This document shows positions 25,371-33,376 of a DNA stretch of 64,000 nucleotides, piece after piece. The first letter of the stretch is position 1, and every line of letters starts with the position of its first letter. The DNA comes from Sphingomonadales bacterium (lineage in GTDB: Bacteria > Pseudomonadota > Alphaproteobacteria > Sphingomonadales > Sphingomonadaceae): contig JAGWMZ010000018.1 of the NCBI GenBank assembly GCA_028871475.1, positions 1 to 64,000 on the forward strand, read 5' to 3'. The position numbers and the translations under genes are program-made. The notes below the pieces were generated by a model, which ran no database searches, was not told where the DNA came from, and saw nothing but the letters and a program-made list of their open reading frames with translations.

Positions 25371-26162
25371 ATGAATAGTGGCGAAACCTATTCGCATGTG
25401 CGGGCCCTGGAGCGGGGGCTTAAATTGCTGACCTGTCTCAATTCGGCGGGACGGTCTGATCCGCGGCATCTGGCCGGCCTGGCCGGCATCGATCGCACGA
25501 CCGCCTATCGTCTGCTCAGCACCCTAGAATCATTGGGCTATGTGTCGAAAAGCCCTTCTGATGGCCAATATGTGCTGACGCCCATGGTGCGCGATCTGAG
25601 CGAAGGGCTGACCGAAACGGATCGCACGGCACGTATCGTTTGCGAGGCGCTCTTTTCCCTCTTGCGGCAGGTCATGTGGCCAACCGATTTTGCAACTTTC
25701 GACAGCGGCTGGATGGTCATTCGCGAGACCACGCATCGGTTCAGCCCCTATTCGGTGCATCGCGCCATGGTCGGAACGCGGCGTCCACTGCTCGATACGG
25801 CGCTGGGACGCGCAATACTGGTTGGCGCAAGTGAAGCCCACCGGGAGGAAATGCTCGAGATTGCCTTGCGCCATGGCGCGATTCCCGGAGACCGTGGCGC
25901 GGTGGCCGACCGTGTGGCGCTGTTGCTGGCTGATTATCGTCAGCGCGGCTATGTCTGGGCCGTGGGAGGCGCCGATCCGCGGATCAGCGCCATCGGCCTT
26001 CCCTTGCAGGGCCCCACGCATGTGATCGGCGGCATCAACGTGCTGTTTTTCAGTTCGGCCATGAGCGTGGAAATGGCGGCTGAACGCTTCCTGCCGCCGC
26101 TATGTGCCCAGGTCGCATGGATCGAGGAACGCTTGCGCGATCAGATCGCCGGGCAAGATTGA
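25371..26162 (+). CDS. IclR family regulator, MhpR-like
   Basis: 263 residues. An N-terminal winged helix (residues about 8-70; RALERGLKLLTCLNSAG, then GIDRTTAYRLLSTLESLGYV) is followed by the IclR effector domain. The segment MWPTDFATFDSGWMVIRETTHRFSPYSVHRAMVGTRRPLL closely resembles MhpR. The ATG at 25371 has a strong GGAGGGG site and is used instead of the longer frame from 25287. It is divergent from the mhpB-led operon and followed by the TonB receptor with the same operator. By analogy it activates on binding hydroxyphenylpropionate-type inducers. Confidence 0.9.
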   Translation: MNSGETYSHVRALERGLKLLTCLNSAGRSDPRHLAGLAGIDRTTAYRLLSTLESLGYVSKSPSDGQYVLTPMVRDLSEGLTETDRTARIVCEALFSLLRQVMWPTDFATFDSGWMVIRETTHRFSPYSVHRAMVGTRRPLLDTALGRAILVGASEAHREEMLEIALRHGAIPGDRGAVADRVALLLADYRQRGYVWAVGGADPRISAIGLPLQGPTHVIGGINVLFFSSAMSVEMAAERFLPPLCAQVAWIEERLRDQIAGQD

Positions 26163-26199
26163 TCGGATCCGGTCATCAAGGTTGATCACGCGCTGTGCT

Positions 26200-26214
26200 G
26201 TGCACACAGTGCAC
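26200..26214. promoter_or_regulatory. MhpR-like operator upstream of TonB receptor
   Basis: GTGCA-CACAG-TGCAC is the same perfect palindrome as at 25346-25360. Its centre lies about 57 bases upstream of the transcription start expected from the -10-like TATACT at 26252-26257. As I recall, the E. coli MhpR site is centred near -58, which agrees. Confidence 0.7.
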
Positions 26215-26230
26215 GATTGCCAGATGGCGA

Positions 26231-26257
26231 TTGTGACCAAATTACCTGCTTTATACT
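26231..26257 (+). promoter_or_regulatory. Putative promoter of the aromatic-regulon TonB receptor
   Basis: TTGTGA at 26231-26236 and TATACT at 26252-26257, 15 bases apart. The short spacing and imperfect -35 suit an activator-dependent promoter, and the IclR-type operator lies immediately upstream. Confidence 0.45.
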
Positions 26258-26384
26258 CCTCGTGAAGATAAAGCAGGGAGAGGGCAAAGACAAACAGGAT
26301 GCTGCCGCATCCAGGTTTTTGTGTTCTGATATCGCGACTCTTCCTGACCGATAAGCATCATCGATGAATAGGGAGAGGTGGATC

Positions 26385-28751
26385 GTGAAAACTGGAAACA
26401 TCGCATTTGTATGTCTTGGCGCCACGCTGGGAACGCTTGCAGCGCCCGCCTGCGCTCAGCAAGCCGGTACGTCAGCGACTTCTGCTGCTGCGTCCCCGGC
26501 CCAGTCCGGAGATGCATCGTCCGGGGATCATGAAATCACCGTAACTGCCTTGCGGCGCAGTGAATCCATCAACAAGATCGGCGTCTCCATTCAGGCGATG
26601 ACCGGCAGCGATATGGTCAATCGCGGGCTGACCTCGACCGATGATCTGGTCAAAGTTGTTCCGAGCCTGAACATTGCCAAGACGGCCCTGACGGTGCCGG
26701 TGTACACGCTGCGCGGCGTGGGCTTCTACGACACGGCACTGGCCAGCACCTCGACCGTATCGGTCTATACCGACGAAGTGCCATTGCCCTATCCGGCAAT
26801 GACAACAGGCGCCTCGCTCGATCTCGAACGGGTCGAAGTGCTCAAGGGACCGCAGGGGACGCTCTATGGCTCGAACTCGACCGGTGGCGCCATCAACTAC
26901 ATCTCGGCCAAGCCCGCCTCGACGCTGGGTGCGGGCGGCAATATCAGCTTTGGTCGCTTTGACCGCTTTGACATGCAAGCCTATGTGACCGGGCCGGTCA
27001 GTGACACGTTGCGCCTGCGCTTGAGCGCCCATACGCTTCAGGGCGGGGACTGGCAGTACAACTACACGCGCGACCAGACCGCAGGTGACGCCAATCAGAG
27101 CGAAGGTCGTTTCCTGCTCGACTGGAAGCCGGATTCGCGCCTGTCGGTGCTGCTCAATGTCAATGGCTGGTATAACAAGTCAGCGTCCCAGTTTCCGCAG
27201 ACCATCTCCTTCAATCCGCTGGTGACGCCCAATCTCGCCCTGCTGCCCGCGGCCACGCGCAATGGCCTCATCAATCAGCCGATCGCCCCGGCCAATGACC
27301 GCGCCGCCGACTGGCCTGTCAATTATGATCGTAATTATGGGCATGATGACAGTTTTTACCAGATTTCGGCACGGGTGAACTATCAACTGGCCGATGACCT
27401 GACGCTTACCTCGCTCACGGCCTATGATCACCTGCAGGTTCGCGCGGGCATTGCGGCGCAGGGTACGACCTTGCTGAACGAGAGCTTCTATCAGGTCGGT
27501 GGCATCAAGGCGCTCACTCAGGAATTGCGGGTGGCCGGAAAATCAGGGCGCTTGCGCTATATTGTGGGTGGCAATTTCCTGGGCGCCGCGATCCACGATT
27601 CCTACACCGCCTCGTTCCGGGACTCCACTGCCACGATCTCACTCGGGCTGCCGCTGCAGGCCTATTTTCTCGACGCCTACAACCGCGATCGCAATTACGC
27701 GGGCTTTGGCAATCTCGATTATGAACTGACGCCGCATCTGACGCTGCAGGGGGGGCTGCGCTACACGTCGAACCGGCGCGACTTTAACGGTTGCCTGGCG
27801 GATTCCGGTGATGGTTACTACGCCGCGATCCAGAACAAGCGATCAGCGCTGCTGACCGGTCAGGCCGTAATCCATCCGGCAGGGGCTGGAGACTGCGTGA
27901 CCTTGACGGTTCCAGGATATCAGCCGGGCCGCTATGGCTCGACGCTAAGCGAAAACAACGTGTCGTGGCGCGCGGGCGTCAACTGGACTGTCGAGGGTGG
28001 CACGTTGCTCTATGCCAACATCAGCCGCGGTTACAAACAGGGGGCTTTCCCCACGATTTCCGCATCCGTGTCGAGCCAGTTCGAGCCGGCAAAACAGGAA
28101 TCCCTGCTGGCCTATGAGGCGGGATTCAAGGCACCGCTGTTCGGACGCAAACTGCAGGTAAACGGCGCCTTCTTCTATTACGATTACAGCGACAAGCAGA
28201 TTCTTGGCCGCGTGCCCGACGCGGTGCTCAATTCACTGCAGAAACTGGTGAATATTCCCAAGTCGCACATCATCGGCGGCGAAATGGAAATTGTGGCCCG
28301 TCCGTTGCTTGGTCTGACGCTGACCGGTGCTCTGACCTATGTGCACAGCCGGATCGACGGCACTTTCGTGAATTACGATAATTTTGCCCGCCAGCGCGAA
28401 TTTGCCGGCGAAGCCTTTCCTTTTACCCCTGAAGTGTCTGGCAATGCCGATGTCCAGTATGAATTCGCCAGCAATGGTCGCCGGAAATTCTTCCTTGGAA
28501 GCAGCGTCACCTACAATGGCTCCACCTATGCGGCATTGGGCCAACTGGCGGAACAATACATCAAGTCCTACGCCTTGCTGGATCTGCGCGCGGGGATTGC
28601 CTCTGCCGATGATCGCTGGCGCCTGACGCTGTGGGGCAAGAATGTGACCAACACCTATTACTACACCAATGCCTATCGCTACATCGATTACTTCAGCCGG
28701 CTGACCGGTCAGCCGGTGACGTATGGCGCGAGTTTCTCCTTCCGTTATTGA
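26385..28751 (+). CDS. TonB-dependent outer-membrane receptor of the aromatic regulon
   Basis: 788 residues. GTG at 26385 is preferred over ATG 26364 because GGGAGAGG lies six bases upstream and it yields a clean signal peptide ending at APACA-QQ (about residue 21). The TonB box-like HEITVTAL is followed by a plug domain with VEVLKGPQGTLYGSNSTGGAINYISAKP and a long barrel ending in an aromatic residue (SFSFRY). It shares the MhpR-like operator with the mhp-type operon, so it probably imports the aromatic substrate or a glycoside/ester of it. The actual ligand is unknown. Confidence 0.92.
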   Translation: MKTGNIAFVCLGATLGTLAAPACAQQAGTSATSAAASPAQSGDASSGDHEITVTALRRSESINKIGVSIQAMTGSDMVNRGLTSTDDLVKVVPSLNIAKTALTVPVYTLRGVGFYDTALASTSTVSVYTDEVPLPYPAMTTGASLDLERVEVLKGPQGTLYGSNSTGGAINYISAKPASTLGAGGNISFGRFDRFDMQAYVTGPVSDTLRLRLSAHTLQGGDWQYNYTRDQTAGDANQSEGRFLLDWKPDSRLSVLLNVNGWYNKSASQFPQTISFNPLVTPNLALLPAATRNGLINQPIAPANDRAADWPVNYDRNYGHDDSFYQISARVNYQLADDLTLTSLTAYDHLQVRAGIAAQGTTLLNESFYQVGGIKALTQELRVAGKSGRLRYIVGGNFLGAAIHDSYTASFRDSTATISLGLPLQAYFLDAYNRDRNYAGFGNLDYELTPHLTLQGGLRYTSNRRDFNGCLADSGDGYYAAIQNKRSALLTGQAVIHPAGAGDCVTLTVPGYQPGRYGSTLSENNVSWRAGVNWTVEGGTLLYANISRGYKQGAFPTISASVSSQFEPAKQESLLAYEAGFKAPLFGRKLQVNGAFFYYDYSDKQILGRVPDAVLNSLQKLVNIPKSHIIGGEMEIVARPLLGLTLTGALTYVHSRIDGTFVNYDNFARQREFAGEAFPFTPEVSGNADVQYEFASNGRRKFFLGSSVTYNGSTYAALGQLAEQYIKSYALLDLRAGIASADDRWRLTLWGKNVTNTYYYTNAYRYIDYFSRLTGQPVTYGASFSFRY

Positions 28752-28845
28752 ACGAGAAGGACGACCGTATGAAGAGGGTGTAGGCTGATAAAATCGGTAA
28801 GATTGCTAGCGTCGCGTGATTCAACTTTTCCACCGGTTGGAGGGC

Positions 28846-28899
28846 TGGATCGCGTGGCAGCGGTATGAATTGACGGACAGGGAATGGTTGACGATCGGG
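28846..28899 (+). mobile_element. Possible IS5-family transposase N-terminal scrap
   Basis: The frame reads RYELTDREWLTIGP, which resembles the conserved opening of IS5-family transposases, then diverges completely. Only about 14 residues match, so chance similarity cannot be excluded. Confidence 0.3.
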
Positions 28900-29348
28900 C
28901 CCTCGTGGCGATCGTGCGCCTTTGGCCCCATGGAGTTCCTCTGGCCGAACTCCGATTTCGATGCCGATCATTCTCGGGCCGCCACCCATGGCACGACAGT
29001 CGGATTGTCGCTGACCTTCTGGATCACCCCTTATCGTGGGCGCGCGCTTTCAAGGCTGGTATTTCTGCCACCCTTGCAGGGCGAGGACATGCTGACCGGC
29101 CAGCACATGTCTATCGGACCAAACCTCAGGCTCAAACCCTATGAAGTTCTTGCTCTCCTTGTCAGCGATGTGTTGATGCGATGGACATGTCATCATTCCG
29201 TAAACAGGCAATGCGGGACAGGATGGTCGGGATCATGCAATGTTGGTGCAGGCCGCATTTCCCGTACGACGCCACTGCCATATAGCTGGCCATTGTCCGA
29301 CCGTGGCTTCGATTTGTGCCGCACGGCGGTGCTGTTCGAAGGCCAACG

Positions 29349-29405
29349 TTCTGGGCTGAATTTCTGCGCAGCCTCGCCGCTCGAGGTCTTCGCGGCGTAA
29401 ACTTG
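29349..29405 (+). mobile_element. IS256 (mutator)-family transposase remnant
   Basis: The frame starting at 29349 reads FWAEFLRSLAARGLRGVNL, very close to the conserved mid-region of IS256-family transposases that precedes the VISDAHEG catalytic segment. The expected catalytic sequence is not there; the frame then runs into a stop after about six unrelated residues. It is a small decayed fragment with no detectable terminal repeats. Confidence 0.5.
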
Positions 29406-30278
29406 GGGCCTTGCGATAGCTGCGATTCTCGCCCGCCATACCGGATATGATTGTCGCGATCGCGAATCGCTTTCTCGTCGATCCGGGTCATGGCCAGCCA
29501 TCGCCCACATGGGGCAGAGGGGCTTGCGCTCGCGGTGCTACGCCAAGACCTGAAAGCGAAACAGACTCAATCAAACACCGCATAGATCATCGTGATGATG
29601 TCTATGATTACGTTGTCTTACGGTCGCGCACACACTCTACAGGCATGCGATTTTGTGCCTTGCCGAAGGCCGCCTCAGGCGGCCCTGAATGACACTTTGT
29701 ATATGTCTCGAATATCTACTTATCATATTGAAAAATAGTTATTATAAATCACAAATTTCGAATTTTGCGATGCAGCATGGCGCCGTGTCTAGCGTGACTA
29801 TATCAAAATCCCGTTGCAATGACTGCGTTGTCAGTTTATAACTCAGTGTTATTGGAGAGGGATAAAAGGGGGATTGGCATTCGCGCGACAATGTCGCCAG
29901 CGATGGCCGCAACTGTACACATCGCCAAAGTTACGGCTCCAGAGCTGGATGTGACGCAGTTTCGTGACGATGGCTGGCGGGACGGTCCGGATCGCTGTGC
30001 TGGGCGTCAGGCCTGATGCTTCGAGTGATTTACGTGGCAAGATGAAAACTGTGCCGAGAGGGGCCTGGTTGACACATTGAGGCTGGGGGCATTGTGTATG
30101 CCGCGCGGCTGGTCGTGGTGCCTGCACAACGATCGAGGTTTCGTCATGCCGCGCTGAAAAGGCCGGCAAGTCAGGGCCTGCTGCCACATGTCATGATCTG
30201 CCACATCATCATCCGCAGCGTAACGCTCGCGGAGGAAAAGCATGAATCGAAACGTTTTTCGTGAGGGGAGAGGTACGT

Positions 30279-33248
30279 ATGGGTTACACCAACCATAATG
30301 GCGGTCGCAAGCTGAGGGGCTTGGCGCTGCTGGCAGCATCGGGTGCTGCGATCGGTGTTTCATTGATGGCCAACGCGGCGCTGGCGCAGACCGCCCCCGC
30401 CAATGATGCCAAGGATGATCCTTCGGCACAGGCGATCGTGGTCACCGGTATTCGCGGCTCGCTCAGCAAGGCACTGGAAACCAAGCGCAATTCTCAGGTT
30501 ATCGTTGATTCCATCTCGGCGCAGGACATTGGCGCCCTGCCTGACCGCACCGTCTCCGAAGCGTTGCAGCGCGTGCCGGGCATCACGCTCCAGCGCACCG
30601 GCGACGTCAACACGCTGGAAGGCAGCGACCCGGGCCGCGTGCCCGCTGAAGGCGGCGGGGTGTTCATTCGCGGCCTGTCCTGGACGCGCAGTGAATTGAA
30701 CGGCCATGACGTGTTTTCGGCCAACAGCGGCCGCGGCCTCAGCTTCGAGGACGTTTCGCCCGACCTGATGGGCTCGGTCGATGTCTACAAGACCCCTTCG
30801 GCCGACATGGTGGAAGGCGGTATCGCCGGTATCGTTGACCTGCGCACGCGCAAGCCTCTCGATTCCAAGGGCTTCCTGGCGGTGTCGGCCGACTGGAACT
30901 ATGCCGATCAGCGCAAGCAGGGCTATTTCTCGGGCAATGCCGTGCTCAGCCATCGCTGGGATGTCGATGGCGTCGAGGTCGGCGTGCTGCTCTCGGCGGC
31001 CACCGGCAAGACCGGCAACCGCACCGATGCCGTGCAGACCGGCAGCATCAGCACCACCGTCCTGCCCACCGCGCAGGCGGGACTGGCGGCGGGCACCACC
31101 GTCGCCCTGCCCTCGGGTCTGGGCTATCGCTCGGTGGACTGGACGCAGGTGCGCCACTCCTATGATGCTGTGCTGCAGGTGCGGACCTCGCCCGACCTTC
31201 TCTTCACCTTCGAGGGCCTTGTCGCCAAGACGACCCCGCGCGATATCGAACATGCCGTGGGCATCAACGACCAGAACGGCGGCTTCAGCCTCGACCCCAG
31301 CTTCAAGTTCAACGGGCCGGGCAATTCGCTCTCCTCGGGCACGCTGACCAATGCCCAACTGCTGCTCGACACCCGTTCGGGCCAGGAAGACAAGGTTACG
31401 CGCGAATTTTCCGGCTCGATGAAGTGGAAGCCGGCCGATCACTGGACGGTGGATGTCGACATTGATCACGTGTCGTCGCATGCCAGCGTCTATTCCATGT
31501 CGACCTTCAACAGCTTTGGCGCCACGGCTGCCGCCCGCCCGACGGTTGCCTTTGACCTGACGGGCAATAACCCCAGCCTGAACATTACACCCGGCACTGG
31601 CGCCTTCAATGATCCGTCGCAATATTTCTGGACGGCCGCGATGGACCATATCGAGGACAATTACGCCTCGTCCTGGGCCGAGCGCGCCGATATCACCTAT
31701 GATCTGGACAATGGCGGTTTCCTGCAGGCTATCAAATTCGGTCTGCGCAACACCAGCAAGGATCTGCTGACCCAGTCCTCGATCTACAACTGGTCTCTGC
31801 TGAGCGCTGCCTATTGGGGTGGCGGCACGCCGGTCTTCTTCAATCAGGATCCGGGCGGCACCGGCCTTCCGGCGCAGACGGGCCTCTATTCTTTCGGCAA
31901 CTTCCTGGGTGGCAAAGTCAATGTGCCCTCGGCATGGTTTGCCAACAACGGCCTGGTTACCAATGGCACGGCCAATGCCTATCACTATCTGGCCGCTACC
32001 GAAAACGCGGGCTGGGGCTGGTCACCGCTGACCGCATCCTCTTTCGCCTCCTCGGCCAATGCCCAGAACGGTTATGGCACCAACATGCAGCGTGAAAAGA
32101 CGCTGGCGGGCTATGTCATGGCGCGTTTTGGCCAGGACGATGGCCTGCTGGGTCATTTCGACGGCAACATCGGCCTGCGCGTGGTGCGCACCCGCAACAC
32201 CGCCGATGGCTTTCAGATGATCCCGCCGCTGCAGAATGCGCAGACGGTGGCCGGTTGCACTGCGGCGAACGGCGCGGCAGCATGCCAGGATCTGGCCAAT
32301 GTGCTGACGTTTGTGGGCAGTGGTTCTTCCACGCCGGTCAGCTACCGCAACAGCTACACCGACCTGCTGCCGGAGCTGAACACCCGTTTTTACCTCAGCA
32401 AAGATACTATTCTGCGCCTGGCGGTGGGCAAGACGATCTCGCGTCCCAGCTTCGTCGACATGCAGGCCAATCAGACCTACAACTTCACCTTCCAGAGTAA
32501 TGGCTATCAGCTGGCAACCGTCGCGCCGTTGGTGGTGAACGGCGGCAACCCGAACCTCAAGCCGATCAAGTCGTGGAATTTTGACGCGAGCTTTGAATAT
32601 TACTTCGGAAAGGCCAATGCCTTCACCTTCGCGGCCTTCTACAAGGATATTTCGAACTACATCAGCTCGATGGGCGGCACGCAGTCGCTCACGCGCAATG
32701 GCGTGACCGAGGTGTTCCAGTACAACCCGGCCATCAATGGCGGCCATGGCAACATCAAGGGCTTTGAACTGGGTTACACCATGTTCTTCGACAAGCTGCC
32801 TGGCCTGCTTTCGGGTCTGGGTTTCAACGGCAACTACACGTTCATCTCGAACTCGGGCGGTCGCAATCCGGCCAACATCCAGGCGGCGGTGGGCACGGTC
32901 TTTGCCGGCAACCTGCCGATGCAGGGGCTGTCGAAGAACTCGCTCAACGCGGCGCTGCTGTATGAAAAGCATGGTGTGTCGGCGCGCCTCGCCTACAACT
33001 GGCGCTCGGAATACATGTCGAATGCCAATGGCGCCAACGTCAACCAGCCGGTGTGGAACGAGGCCTATGGTCAGCTTGATGGCTCGGTGATTGTTGACCT
33101 GACCCGCTGGGTCAAGGTCGGCATCCAGGCGCAGAACCTGCTCAAGGCCGCCACCTACATCGACGTGGGTCCGGCCGCTCTGCACCCGCGCTACGCCTGG
33201 GAACAGTCGGACCGCCATATCGCTGTCCTGCTGCGTTCGAAGTTCTGA
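30279..33248 (+). CDS. Large TonB-dependent receptor of the xyloglucan locus (Caulobacter-type)
   Basis: 989 residues. A signal peptide (LALLAASGAAIGVSLMANAALA-Q) is followed by a TonB box-like AIVVTGIRGSLSKALETKR, the opening of the long Caulobacter/sphingomonad carbohydrate receptor class. The plug contains ALPDRTVSEALQRVPGITLQR and GGIAGIVDLRTRKPLD. The barrel ends with HIAVLLRSKF. ATG 30279 is chosen because GAGGGGAGAGG precedes it; the frame from 30261 is less likely. It heads the locus of halogenase-like and glycosidase genes and probably imports xyloglucan oligosaccharides. Confidence 0.93.
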   Translation: MGYTNHNGGRKLRGLALLAASGAAIGVSLMANAALAQTAPANDAKDDPSAQAIVVTGIRGSLSKALETKRNSQVIVDSISAQDIGALPDRTVSEALQRVPGITLQRTGDVNTLEGSDPGRVPAEGGGVFIRGLSWTRSELNGHDVFSANSGRGLSFEDVSPDLMGSVDVYKTPSADMVEGGIAGIVDLRTRKPLDSKGFLAVSADWNYADQRKQGYFSGNAVLSHRWDVDGVEVGVLLSAATGKTGNRTDAVQTGSISTTVLPTAQAGLAAGTTVALPSGLGYRSVDWTQVRHSYDAVLQVRTSPDLLFTFEGLVAKTTPRDIEHAVGINDQNGGFSLDPSFKFNGPGNSLSSGTLTNAQLLLDTRSGQEDKVTREFSGSMKWKPADHWTVDVDIDHVSSHASVYSMSTFNSFGATAAARPTVAFDLTGNNPSLNITPGTGAFNDPSQYFWTAAMDHIEDNYASSWAERADITYDLDNGGFLQAIKFGLRNTSKDLLTQSSIYNWSLLSAAYWGGGTPVFFNQDPGGTGLPAQTGLYSFGNFLGGKVNVPSAWFANNGLVTNGTANAYHYLAATENAGWGWSPLTASSFASSANAQNGYGTNMQREKTLAGYVMARFGQDDGLLGHFDGNIGLRVVRTRNTADGFQMIPPLQNAQTVAGCTAANGAAACQDLANVLTFVGSGSSTPVSYRNSYTDLLPELNTRFYLSKDTILRLAVGKTISRPSFVDMQANQTYNFTFQSNGYQLATVAPLVVNGGNPNLKPIKSWNFDASFEYYFGKANAFTFAAFYKDISNYISSMGGTQSLTRNGVTEVFQYNPAINGGHGNIKGFELGYTMFFDKLPGLLSGLGFNGNYTFISNSGGRNPANIQAAVGTVFAGNLPMQGLSKNSLNAALLYEKHGVSARLAYNWRSEYMSNANGANVNQPVWNEAYGQLDGSVIVDLTRWVKVGIQAQNLLKAATYIDVGPAALHPRYAWEQSDRHIAVLLRSKF

Positions 33249-33255
33249 TCGCGGG

Positions 33256-33288
33256 GCGGTCCGGCGGGCTAACCTGCCGGACCGCTTT
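33256..33288 (+). terminator. Probable terminator or attenuating hairpin after receptor
   Basis: GCGGTCCGGC pairs perfectly with GCCGGACCGC across a 10-base loop, followed by only TTT. It sits 8 bases after the receptor stop and 88 bases before the first halogenase gene. The weak T-run suggests partial read-through, lowering downstream expression relative to the receptor. Confidence 0.6.
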
Positions 33289-33376
33289 GGGTCCCTGCCG
33301 GGGCCATGTCACGAACTTTCTGGACAAGGGCCCGCCAGTTGTCTCACCTGCCCAAGCCACACAACGGGAACGCGTC

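Larger units (their letters stand above)
28752..30278. other. 1.5-kb gene-poor region with decayed mobile-element traces
   Basis: No intact gene is supported here. Short reading frames on both strands lack ribosome sites and codon bias like the neighbours. It contains an IS256-like remnant (29349-29405), a possible IS5-like scrap near 28850, a GGCCGCC-TCA-GGCGGCC hairpin (29668-29684) and a notably AT-rich patch at about 29690-29765. The last 200 bases must hold the promoter of the next receptor; TTGACA at 30069-30074 is a possible -35 without a clear -10. CTGCCACAT is directly repeated at 30181 and 30198. Confidence 0.7.

Noticed and set aside
28816..29400. A 194-codon frame in the gene-poor region as a real gene.
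   Set aside because: Only its first few residues resemble a transposase and the IS256-like similarity is in another frame. No ribosome site or consistent codon use is seen.
29668..29684. GGCCGCC-TCA-GGCGGCC as a Rho-independent terminator.
   Set aside because: No T-run follows on either strand and no gene ends nearby; kept only as a hairpin within the gene-poor region.
30217..30227. AGCGT-A-ACGCT inverted repeat upstream of the same receptor as an operator.
   Set aside because: Perfect but only 11 bases long, single copy, and with no matching regulator family nearby.
30250..30257. AAACGTTT just upstream of the large TonB receptor as a LacI/Cra-type operator.
   Set aside because: The core is palindromic but the flanks are not, no second copy was found in the locus, and the 8-base core is too short to stand alone.
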